Part shown: in pieces, positions 1 through 5,980 of the stretch | How the letters are laid out: each line of letters begins with the position of its first letter | How positions within the stretch are numbered: position 1 is the first letter of the stretch | From: JBBDJG01 sp040880005 | Lineage (GTDB): Bacteria; Actinomycetota; Thermoleophilia; Solirubrobacterales; JBBDJG01 | Direction: 5' to 3' | DNA length: 6,684 nucleotides | Assembly: GCA_040880005.1 (NCBI GenBank) | Contig: JBBDJG010000006.1 | Coordinates: 1-6,684, forward strand | Notes under the pieces: generated by a model | Seen by the model: only the letters and a program-made list of their open reading frames with translations | What the model was told of the DNA's origin: nothing | Database searches by the model: none | Made by a program: the position numbers and the translations under genes

Positions 1-52
1 GCGCTATTCGGGCGACCGAGGACGAAGCCCAGTGGTGATCCGAAACCGTCAT
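1..52 (-). CDS. Possible 5' end of a downstream gene, cut by the window edge
   Basis: An ATG at 52, 33 nt after the small membrane gene, opens a frame to the left edge that begins MTVSDHHWASSSVARIA. No Shine-Dalgarno precedes it. A second minus frame with a TTG at 59 (TRNDGFGSPLGFVLGRP after the start codon) is also open, so the choice is unresolved. In some bacteria recJ follows secDF, but these 17 residues are too few to test that. The 53-85 stretch contains only a weak 5-bp inverted repeat (CTGGT at 55-59, ACCAG at 80-84) and no terminator. Confidence 0.2.
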   Translation of the reverse strand, partial: MTVSDHHWASSSVARIA

Positions 53-85
53 TTCTGGTCAAACGTTATGGGATAGGCCACCAGA

Positions 86-358
86 TCAATGCTGGAGCGG
101 CTGCTCGCCGCGGCGCGCACCGAACGCCCAGCTTCCGCCCAGCGCGGCTCCGGCGCCGAGCGCGGCCACGAGAATCGTCTCGATGCCCGTGTCGCCGAGG
201 CTGCCGCCGACCGCCACGTGAACTGCGCCGCCGAGCACCAGCGCGCCGAGCGTCGCCGCCCCGAACGCTCCGATGATGCCGCCCCAGAAACGGTCCGGCA
301 TGAACACCGCGAAGTGCCACAGCGCGATGCCCGTCATCGCCCAAACCAAGACGGCCAT
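86..358 (-). CDS. Small three-helix membrane protein, function unknown
   Basis: A 90-residue hydrophobic protein, rich in Gly and Ala, with three likely membrane helices at about 3-19, 25-50 and 58-79 and a short basic C-terminus (ARRGEQPLQH). Its ATG shares one base with the secDF TGA (TGATG) and has a good Shine-Dalgarno within the end of secDF, so the two are translationally coupled. Size, helix pattern and a segment beginning MPDRFWGGIIGAFGAATLGA loosely recall the GlsB/YeaQ/YmgE (transglycosylase-associated) family of small membrane proteins. The match is by eye and weak. Coupling to secDF suggests a role at the membrane linked to export, or merely co-transcription with it. Confidence 0.72.
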   Translation of the reverse strand: MAVLVWAMTGIALWHFAVFMPDRFWGGIIGAFGAATLGALVLGGAVHVAVGGSLGDTGIETILVAALGAGAALGGSWAFGARRGEQPLQH

Positions 359-3219
359 CAGCGGCTCCTCCCGTGCTTTCGACGCCGTTGCTGCCGCTTG
401 CTGCGTCGCTTACGTTGCGCTTCCTTGGACTGCGAGCGCGCAGCCGGCGCTGGTGTCGGCTCAGTCACGCCGGCGATTTCCTCGATTTCCTTCATTTCCT
501 CAGCCTCTTCCACCTCTTCGGCCTCTTCCACCACGACCTCCGGCTCGATCGCCGTCGCAACGCCGCCCGGCTCCGGCGCCGTCGCGGGAGCGCTTATCGC
601 CGGGGCGTGCGGCACGCCGCCCGTCGTGACCGTCGCATATGCCGGCACGTAGCCGAATTCGTCGATGATCCGCCTGCGACGTTGCACGTTCGCAGGCTCG
701 CGCTCCTTCGACTCGGTCAGGACCGGGCTGGCGATGAAGATCGAGGAGTAGGCGCCCGACAAAATCCCGACGAGCAGCGCGAACGCGAAGTCCTGGAGCG
801 TCTCGCCGCCGAATATGAGCAGCCCGATGACCGGGAAGATCGTCGAAAGCCCCGTCACCAACGTTCGGGTCAACACCTCGCTCATCGAACGGTTGACAAT
901 CTGCGAGAACGCAGCGCGCGGCATTCGTGGCTCGTTCTCGCGCACACGGTCGAACACGATCACGGTGTCGTACAGTGAATACCCGAGGATGGTCAGCAGC
1001 GCCGCCACGGTCGCCGTTGACACGGGTCGATCGACGAGCGCATAGACGCCGGTCGTGATCAGAAGGTCGTGCAAAAGGGCGATCACCACGGGGACCGCGA
1101 ACTTGCCGGAGAATCGCAGCGCGACGTAACCCATGATCAACAGCAGCGAAAACATGATCGCGTAGATCGCGCTGCGCGCGACCGTGCGACCAAATGTCGG
1201 GCCCACGCTCTCGCTCGAGAAGCCCTCGATCTTGACGCCGAAGCCGCGATCGAGCGAGTCCTGAAGCTCCTTGACGCCCTCCGGCCCCAGTTCCTCCGTG
1301 GATATCTGGACCACGTTCGGGCCGAGCTGGCGATTCTCCGCCTGCTGGATCTTCGCGTCATCGAGGCCCAGCGGCTCGATCTCGTCGCGCACCTGCTCGA
1401 TGCTCGCCGGTTTGTCAAGCGAGGCGGTCACACGCGTGCCGCTCTCGAAGTCGATGCCGAAGTTGAGCCCCTCGGTCGCGAGCGCGATCGAGCCGATCAT
1501 CAAGATCATGCCCGACATCGCAAAGAAGAAGCGGCTGCGGCCCATGAAGTCGAATCGCCAGGTCAGATGGCGTTCGCCCGCCCCGAGCATCGCAGGGCTG
1601 CGCAGCCAGCGGGAGCGACCCATCGTGCCGAGTACGGCCTGCGTGAACAGCACGGCCGTCAGGAACGAAACGATCGTTCCGACCATCAGCGTGAAGGCAA
1701 AGCCCTTGACGCCCGCGGTCGCAAGCACGAACAGGATGAACGCGGTGATCAAGGTAACGACGTTCGCGTCGATGATCGTGCGTATACCGCGCGAGTAGCC
1801 GGTCGCGAGCGCGGCCAACGTCGAGCGACCGGCTCGCAACTCTTCCTTGACGCGTTCGAAGATCACGATGTTGGCGTCGGCTGCGACCCCGACCGTGAGG
1901 ATCAGGCCAGCGATGCCGGGCAGCGTCAGCGTGATCGGGATCAGCTTGATCAGCGCTAGGAACAGCACCCCGTACACGACCAGCGCAAGCACCGCGATCG
2001 CCCCGAGCAGGCGGTAGAACGCCAGCAGGAACAGCACTACGAAGATCAGTCCGACGATGCCGGCGGTCAGGCCCTGGTCTAGCGCCTGCTTGCCCAACGA
2101 CGCCGACACCTGGACCTGGCTGATCGCCTTGAGGTTGACCGGCAGCGCGCCGGTCTTCAGCACGGTTGCGAGGTCCTGGGCCTCCTGGAAGTTGAGGCCC
2201 GTTATCTGCGCCCCGGTGCGACCGTCGATGCCGTCCGGGTACTGATTCGGGTCGATGCTCGCGCGCGATTCGATCTTGCGGTCGAGCACGATTGCAAACG
2301 TCTGCGGTACCACCTGTTGCCCCGGGACGAGGTCGGTCCGAGCGCGCTGCGCAAGCCGGCGTGTGACGTCGTGGAACGTGCCCGCGCCGCCGCTCTTGAA
2401 CGAGAACGAGACGTTCGGCGTGTTGGTCGTCGCGTCCGTGCCCGGCTTCGGGTCCGTGACCTGTGTGCCCTTGATCTCCGGGTTGTCCTTGAGCACGTAG
2501 TAGCCCGACTGGAACCCCTCGGGCGCGTCGGCGGGAGTCTCCGACTGCACGACGATCGTTCCGATCGGCACGGTGATGATCTCCGCACCCTTGGGCATCC
2601 TCCCGCTGAACTGCGACAGCAGATCCTCACGCGACACGTCTGGGCCCGACAGCAGCTTCTTGGCGCGATCGAACAGGTAGAACTGGTTGCATTTCTCCGG
2701 CGTCTTCGGCGTCAGGCACGGTGTCGTGTTGTTCTTGTCCACGACCGGCTTCTGCTTGTGCGCGGCCTGCACGGCCTTGTAGAGGCCGGTCGCCCCCGAG
2801 TACGGGCGGGTCTGCTCCTTCGTCGTGGAGTTGGCACCCGGCTCGAGCCTGGGCGGAGCCACGTTGGCAGCAAAGTCGTACATGTAGAGCTGGGCAGTGG
2901 AGCCAATGATCCGCTTGGCCCTGTTGAGGTCCTTCACTCCCGGCAGTCCGACCGAGATCTGATCGTTGCCGATGCGCTGGATCTCCGGCTCGGCAACGCC
3001 TAGCTGGTCCACGCGGTCGCGGATGACGTCAACCGAGCGATCGACGGCCTCGGGCGTGACCTGCGAATCGGCCGTCGGCTGAGCCTGATAGACCAGCTCG
3101 ATGCCGCCTTTCAGATCGAGCCCCAGGCGGACTGGCTTGGCCGCGATGATGATCCCGGAGACGAGCAGCAAGCCCGCCATCAGCAGGATCACGAACAGGT
3201 TTCTTCTGCGCGAGGTCAT
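358..3219 (-). CDS. secDF: Fused protein translocase subunit SecDF with charged C-terminal tail
   Basis: SecDF associates with SecYEG and uses the proton gradient to pull preproteins out on the extracytoplasmic side. All 953 residues form one frame. The SecD half has TM1 (about 8-27), LGLDLKGG (32-39), a P1 domain to about 370 with YPDGIDGRTGA (327-337) and VLKTGALP (353-360), then five helices (about 383-532) with VGVAADANIVIFERVKEELR carrying D448, the counterpart of the aspartate essential in E. coli SecD. The SecF half has a helix at about 563-582, NFGIDFESGT (586-595), a small P4-like domain, and five helices (about 683-833) with LGYSLYDTVIVFDR (D751) and VNRSMSEVLTRT (776-787). The cytosolic tail (about 834-953) has a Glu-rich stretch at 893-915, then 14 Arg/Lys in the last 26 residues. 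The only two cysteines, C168 and C177, lie in P1. A TAG directly before the ATG fixes the start; no Shine-Dalgarno is visible. Fused SecDF is known from other bacteria; the tail is unusual. Confidence 0.97.
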   Translation of the reverse strand: MTSRRRNLFVILLMAGLLLVSGIIIAAKPVRLGLDLKGGIELVYQAQPTADSQVTPEAVDRSVDVIRDRVDQLGVAEPEIQRIGNDQISVGLPGVKDLNRAKRIIGSTAQLYMYDFAANVAPPRLEPGANSTTKEQTRPYSGATGLYKAVQAAHKQKPVVDKNNTTPCLTPKTPEKCNQFYLFDRAKKLLSGPDVSREDLLSQFSGRMPKGAEIITVPIGTIVVQSETPADAPEGFQSGYYVLKDNPEIKGTQVTDPKPGTDATTNTPNVSFSFKSGGAGTFHDVTRRLAQRARTDLVPGQQVVPQTFAIVLDRKIESRASIDPNQYPDGIDGRTGAQITGLNFQEAQDLATVLKTGALPVNLKAISQVQVSASLGKQALDQGLTAGIVGLIFVVLFLLAFYRLLGAIAVLALVVYGVLFLALIKLIPITLTLPGIAGLILTVGVAADANIVIFERVKEELRAGRSTLAALATGYSRGIRTIIDANVVTLITAFILFVLATAGVKGFAFTLMVGTIVSFLTAVLFTQAVLGTMGRSRWLRSPAMLGAGERHLTWRFDFMGRSRFFFAMSGMILMIGSIALATEGLNFGIDFESGTRVTASLDKPASIEQVRDEIEPLGLDDAKIQQAENRQLGPNVVQISTEELGPEGVKELQDSLDRGFGVKIEGFSSESVGPTFGRTVARSAIYAIMFSLLLIMGYVALRFSGKFAVPVVIALLHDLLITTGVYALVDRPVSTATVAALLTILGYSLYDTVIVFDRVRENEPRMPRAAFSQIVNRSMSEVLTRTLVTGLSTIFPVIGLLIFGGETLQDFAFALLVGILSGAYSSIFIASPVLTESKEREPANVQRRRRIIDEFGYVPAYATVTTGGVPHAPAISAPATAPEPGGVATAIEPEVVVEEAEEVEEAEEMKEIEEIAGVTEPTPAPAARSQSKEAQRKRRSKRQQRRRKHGRSR
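365..372 (-). promoter_or_regulatory. Shine-Dalgarno embedded in the secDF 3' end
   Basis: The minus strand reads GGGAGGAG, then six bases, then the ATG at 358. This site sits inside the last secDF codons (His-Gly-Arg-Ser-Arg). It supports the downstream small ORF as a real, separately initiated gene. Confidence 0.75.
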
Positions 3220-3300
3220 CTAGATGGTTGAGTTGGTTTCGGCCGGCATGGCGTCACACCGGAGCGGCCGGCAGCCTATCCGAGCCTGATTCTCCACCAT
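3220..3300 (-). CDS. Candidate 26-codon leader ORF abutting the secDF start
   Basis: In the 89-nt gap before secDF, an ATG at 3300, 8 nt after the upstream stop, opens 26 codons and ends in TAG at 3222-3220. The secDF ATG follows with no gap (TAGATG). The peptide begins MVENQARIG and ends AETNSTI, with no hydrophobic stretch. Neither this ORF nor secDF has a good Shine-Dalgarno, so termination-reinitiation could link them. A chance open frame of this length is common in GC-rich DNA, so confidence is low. Confidence 0.2.
   Translation of the reverse strand: MVENQARIGCRPLRCDAMPAETNSTI
3240..3273. repeat. Two 9-bp direct repeats in the secDF upstream gap
   Basis: CGGCCGGCA occurs at 3240-3248 and again at 3265-3273, 25 bp start to start. 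Each copy contains self-complementary cores (CGGCCG and GCCGGC), so the two could also pair as a 6-bp GC stem with a long loop. No T-tract follows on the minus strand, so this is not an obvious terminator. It might be a protein site or an RNA structure before secDF; function is unknown. Confidence 0.35.
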
Positions 3301-3308
3301 TTCAGCGT

Positions 3309-4367
3309 TCACCCGCTTGGGACCTGCTCCTGTAGCAACGGGATCAATCTGAATGGCAGCGGACCGGAGTCGAGCACCGCCGCGAGGTCTCGAGCCTGTT
3401 CGGCGTCGATGGCGCCGCTCAACACGGCGCCATTACGACCGTCGAGTCCGTTCGGGTAGGTGTCGGGCGCAACCGGCAGCTTCGACAGAATCGCCCCGTC
3501 GAGCACGGCCGCCACGTGGTGCGGCTCATCCGGACTGCCCTCCCGCGCGACCTGCCGGGTCAGCCTCTGGAAGCTCGCCCGGCCCGACTCGGTGAAGTCG
3601 AACTGCACGCCCGGCTCGTCATCGGACTCAACGAAGCGCGCGTTGCGGATGCCGGAGTTGTCGAGCTGTGGCCGATCGCGCATGATGAAGTTGCCGTCGA
3701 ATACGGTCGGGTCGAGTGAGTTCGTCAATGGATGCGCGAGCACGACGATCGTGCCCGGCGGCACCTCGAGTACCTGCGCGCGCCGTGGCAGCTTGCCGAG
3801 GTGTCGCTCGAGCAGCGCACGGCGGCTGCCGGCCGGGCCGCCCTGGTAGTTGCGCAGCGCACCGAACAGGTAGAACTGTTCGCCGGTCGTGTCGTCGGGG
3901 CTGTCAACCGGCTTGCGCTCCGAAGCCTGCTTCACCACGTCGTAGATGCTCTTGATCGGCTCGTCGGGGTTCCCGACCACGTTGCCCTCGTAGTCGTAGA
4001 AGTAGAGCCTGCCCTGGACCGGAAGCTGAGAGTTGGCCGGATCGGCAAAATCCTGCGGCGCGTACGTGACCACGACCTTGCCGTCGTGTTTCCTGACGCG
4101 TGTCTCGTCCAGGTCAAGCAACTTGGCGCGCCGTTCGAGAGTCGCGACGCTCTGTCCGAGCTGCGCCTCGCTCACCTTTTTTCCGTAGGGGGAATCGGGC
4201 AGATATGTGAGCCGCACGGCGTGGCCGCTGTTCGGATCGGTCGCCTCGCGCGTCGTGATCGTCGTCTTGGACGTATCGTCGGAGCCGTCGCGGCTGAGCA
4301 GCACACCGGCGAGGACGCCGACCACAACCAGCACGCACCCGACCGCCGCCCAGCGCTGCCACCTCAT
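3309..4367 (-). CDS. SecD paralogue reduced to membrane anchor plus extracytoplasmic P1-like domain
   Basis: The protein has 352 residues. One transmembrane helix (about 7-25) with a short basic N-terminus is followed by a large extracytoplasmic domain. That domain matches the P1 region of the neighbouring SecDF block by block: RLYFYDYEGNV (120-130) to QLYMYDFAANV, QFYLF (164-168) to the same QFYLF, VPPGTIVV (202-209) to VPIGTIVV, ESGRASFQRLTR (260-271) to SGGAGTFHDVTR, YPNGLDGRNGA (304-314) to YPDGIDGRTGA, and DLAAVLDSGPLP (327-338) to DLATVLKTGALP. It stops about 14 residues later, just where SecD would enter its second membrane helix. The five later helices, including the conserved VGVAADAN aspartate segment, are absent. 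The LDLKGG signature is also lost (AVRLTYLP there). It therefore cannot conduct protons like SecD. Plausible roles are binding emerging substrates or modulating SecDF; this is inference. Intact frame, a strong ribosome binding site and retained motifs argue against a pseudogene. Confidence 0.9.
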   Translation of the reverse strand: MRWQRWAAVGCVLVVVGVLAGVLLSRDGSDDTSKTTITTREATDPNSGHAVRLTYLPDSPYGKKVSEAQLGQSVATLERRAKLLDLDETRVRKHDGKVVVTYAPQDFADPANSQLPVQGRLYFYDYEGNVVGNPDEPIKSIYDVVKQASERKPVDSPDDTTGEQFYLFGALRNYQGGPAGSRRALLERHLGKLPRRAQVLEVPPGTIVVLAHPLTNSLDPTVFDGNFIMRDRPQLDNSGIRNARFVESDDEPGVQFDFTESGRASFQRLTRQVAREGSPDEPHHVAAVLDGAILSKLPVAPDTYPNGLDGRNGAVLSGAIDAEQARDLAAVLDSGPLPFRLIPLLQEQVPSG

Positions 4368-4374
4368 TCCGTCC

Positions 4375-4380
4375 CCTCCT
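4375..4380 (-). promoter_or_regulatory. Strong Shine-Dalgarno of the SecD-like gene
   Basis: The minus strand reads AGGAGG followed by GGACGGA and then ATG, a consensus ribosome binding site at 7-nt spacing. It lies in the 15-nt gap after the PAS-gene stop. It fixes the start at 4367 and indicates efficient translation, which argues against this gene being decayed. It contrasts with secDF, which has no recognisable site. Confidence 0.85.
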
Positions 4381-4382
4381 CG

Positions 4383-4829
4383 CTACCGCTCGGGCGTGAG
4401 AACGAGCAAGAAACCGCCGTCCTCGTCGTACGCGGGGAACAGATCGGCGCTGGCCTGCGCCGGCAGATCGCCCTCGGCCTCGACGCGCGCCTTCTTGCCC
4501 AGCACGCGCACTCCCCATTCGATCGAGGTCGCGATCGGATCGTCGCCTTCCTCGAAGTGCAGCCCGAGAACGTCGCGGACGGGGCGCCCGACGGCCACCT
4601 CGTCCTTGAGCCCGGTCAGCTCGAAGCTGCCCTTGCCGCAACCGATCACGCGAGCCTCCGAATCGCACACGAAGAAGGCCGCGTTTGGGTCCGGGTAGTA
4701 GTCGTCGAGCAATTCGAACAGGAACCCGAAACCGCATTTCTGGCAGCCCTTCGGGCCCGTCCGGAAGCCCGCCGTACGCTCGGACGATGTCAGCCGGTTT
4801 CCACAGTTTGGGCAGATAAAGAATGGCAT
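4383..4829 (-). CDS. Small zinc-ribbon protein with a PAS-like domain, function unknown
   Basis: This is a soluble protein of 148 residues with no signal peptide or membrane segment. The N-terminus carries a zinc-ribbon pattern CPNCG (C6, C9) and CQKCG (C29, C32), i.e. CX2C-X19-CX2C. Residues about 43-148 look like a PAS domain: a PDPNAAFFVCDSEARVIGCG strand pair, then KGSFELTGL and the VGRPVRDVLGL helix/turn typical of PAS sequences. Two further cysteines (C55, C64) lie in that domain. There is no LOV-type cysteine motif, and no histidine kinase, GGDEF or DNA-binding output domain, so a signal would have to pass through protein contacts or the zinc ribbon. The gene starts 82 nt after ruvB and ends 15 nt before the SecD-like gene, so it is probably co-transcribed with the latter. 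It occupies the place where yajC is often found. The domain calls are by eye; the biological role is unknown. Confidence 0.85.
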   Translation of the reverse strand: MPFFICPNCGNRLTSSERTAGFRTGPKGCQKCGFGFLFELLDDYYPDPNAAFFVCDSEARVIGCGKGSFELTGLKDEVAVGRPVRDVLGLHFEEGDDPIATSIEWGVRVLGKKARVEAEGDLPAQASADLFPAYDEDGGFLLVLTPER

Positions 4830-4833
4830 TCCG

Positions 4834-4849
4834 GAATCTTCGAAGAGTC
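4834..4849. repeat. Imperfect 16-bp dyad just upstream of the zinc-ribbon/PAS gene
   Basis: The plus strand reads GAATCTTCGAAGAGTC: a perfect 10-bp palindrome TCTTCGAAGA at 4837-4846, extended by two further pairs beyond one symmetric mismatch. It ends 4 nt before the ATG at 4829, where a ribosome binding site would sit. It could be an operator, or an RNA hairpin affecting initiation of the downstream gene, which has no good Shine-Dalgarno. Chance remains possible; no function is shown. Confidence 0.35.
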
Positions 4850-4857
4850 TTGATCGC

Positions 4858-4871
4858 CCACCTGACGGTGG
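4858..4871. repeat. Short inverted repeat in the ruvB to PAS-gene gap
   Basis: CCACC and GGTGG flank a TGAC loop, giving a 5-bp stem. On the plus strand it is followed by CCGTTTT, but in the direction of the genes (minus) no T-run follows. It is therefore not a convincing intrinsic terminator for ruvB. A second small stem, CGGC-GAA-GCCG at 4893-4903, lies closer to the ruvB stop and also lacks a T-tract. The rest of the 4830-4911 gap shows no clear promoter. Confidence 0.25.
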
Positions 4872-4911
4872 CCGTTTTGGTGTCTACGGGTACGGCGAAG
4901 CCGCCGCCTGT

Positions 4912-5979
4912 CTAGAAAAGGCTACCGTCCGCGCGACGTGTGGTCGGCGGTTCGATGCCCAGGTGCTCGTAAGCGCGCAGCGTGGCCACGCGACCGCGCG
5001 GGGAACGCTTGATCAGCCCCGACTTGAGCAGAAAGGGCTCGTACACATCCTCGAGCGTGTCCCGCTCCTCGCCTATTGCGACCGCAAGCGTCGACAGCCC
5101 GACCGGCCCACCCTCGAACTTCTCCACGATCGTGCGCAGAATCTCACGATCGAGCCGTTCCAGCCCAGCAGCGTCGACCTCCAGCATCTCGAGCGCCGTG
5201 TGCGCCACCTCCTCGCTGACGACGCCGTCGCGGCGCACCTCTGCGAAGTCGCGAACACGGCGCAGCAGGCGGTTGGCAACGCGCGGCGTGCCCCGTGCGC
5301 GCGACGCGATCGCCAGCGCGCCGGCCGGACCGATCTCGATGTCCAGTATCGAAGCCGAGCGCCCGACTATTTGGGCCAAGTCCTCCTGGGGGTAGTGCTC
5401 GAGTCGATGGCAAACGCCGAAACGCTCGCGCAGCGGAGTCGTCAGCAGGCCCGTTCGGGTGGTCGCTCCCACGAGCGTGAACGCAGGCAGGTCGAGCGTC
5501 ACGGTGCGCGCGCCGACGCCCTGCCCAAGCACGATTGGAAGCCTACGATCCTCCATCGCCGGATACAACGTCTCCTCCACAGCCCGTGCGAGACGATGGA
5601 TCTCGTCCACAAAGAAGACCGAGCCCGGCTCGAGCGCGGTCAGGAAGGCGGCGATGTCGCCCTTGCGCTCGAGCGCCGGGCCGGCCGTCTGCACGAGCGG
5701 CACGCCCATCTCGTGGGCGATGATGTGAGCGAGCGAGGTCTTACCGAGGCCGGGCGGCCCGGCTAGCAGCACGTGATCGAGCGGATCGCCGCGCCGACGC
5801 GCAGCTTCGATGAACACGCCAAGTTGTTCTGTCACCTGCTCCTGGCCAACGAAGTCGCCGATGCTCGGCGGGCGCAGCGAGCGGTCGAATTCCTCCTCGC
5901 CGGTCTGCTCGCGCGGCGTTTGAATCCTGGTTTCCACATTCGTTTCGACCGGCTCTGTCCCGATCGGCGCCTTCGTCAT
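4912..5979 (-). CDS. ruvB: Holliday junction branch migration ATPase RuvB
   Basis: RuvB is the hexameric AAA+ motor that pumps DNA through RuvA-bound Holliday junctions. The protein has 355 residues, a little longer than E. coli RuvB (336), because of about 30 poorly conserved residues before the core that begins FDRSLRPPSIGDFVGQ. Visible motifs: Walker A GPPGLGKT at 74-81, Walker B DEIH at 125-128, sensor 1 GATTRTG at 171-177, the arginine-finger segment TPLRERFG at 181-188, and sensor 2 around RGTPRVANRLLRR at 229-241. The C-terminal winged-helix DNA-binding domain spans about 270-345 and includes RSPRGRVAT. All catalytic residues expected for the family are present. The start lies 1 nt after the ruvA stop. 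The gene ends in TAG, 82 nt before the next gene. Confidence 0.98.
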   Translation of the reverse strand: MTKAPIGTEPVETNVETRIQTPREQTGEEEFDRSLRPPSIGDFVGQEQVTEQLGVFIEAARRRGDPLDHVLLAGPPGLGKTSLAHIIAHEMGVPLVQTAGPALERKGDIAAFLTALEPGSVFFVDEIHRLARAVEETLYPAMEDRRLPIVLGQGVGARTVTLDLPAFTLVGATTRTGLLTTPLRERFGVCHRLEHYPQEDLAQIVGRSASILDIEIGPAGALAIASRARGTPRVANRLLRRVRDFAEVRRDGVVSEEVAHTALEMLEVDAAGLERLDREILRTIVEKFEGGPVGLSTLAVAIGEERDTLEDVYEPFLLKSGLIKRSPRGRVATLRAYEHLGIEPPTTRRADGSLF

Positions 5980-5980
5980 T

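Noticed and set aside
478..545. CTC/TTC-rich stretch as a DNA repeat array
   Set aside because: It is simply the Glu-rich coding stretch of the SecDF tail (GAG/GAA codons), with no regular repeat unit.
1069..1959. Plus-strand open frame (296 codons) antisense to secDF
   Set aside because: The opposite strand encodes conserved SecD/SecF motifs throughout. The antisense product is an Arg/Asp/His-rich low-complexity sequence.
4301..4367. Lipoprotein signal in the SecD-like protein (Ala-Val-Gly-Cys at residues 8-11)
   Set aside because: The cysteine lies at the beginning of the hydrophobic stretch, whereas a lipobox cysteine follows it. The segment is a plain membrane anchor.
3309..4367. SecD-like gene as a recently truncated pseudogene
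   Set aside because: The 89 bases after its stop encode no SecD membrane helices in any minus frame. The frame is intact, motifs are kept and the ribosome binding site is near consensus.
3732..4853. Long plus-strand open frame (373 codons) across the SecD-like and PAS-like genes
   Set aside because: It lies antisense to two well-supported genes, is rich in Arg, His and Ala with no domain pattern, and is explained by stop-codon scarcity in GC-rich antisense frames.
4858..4878. Stem CCACC/GGTGG followed by TTTT as an intrinsic terminator
   Set aside because: The T-run is on the plus strand, opposite to gene direction, is only four bases and is separated from the stem; the stem is 5 bp.
4963..5766. 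Plus-strand open frame (267 codons) antisense to ruvB
   Set aside because: It covers the conserved RuvB core on the other strand and has no recognisable features or ribosome binding site.
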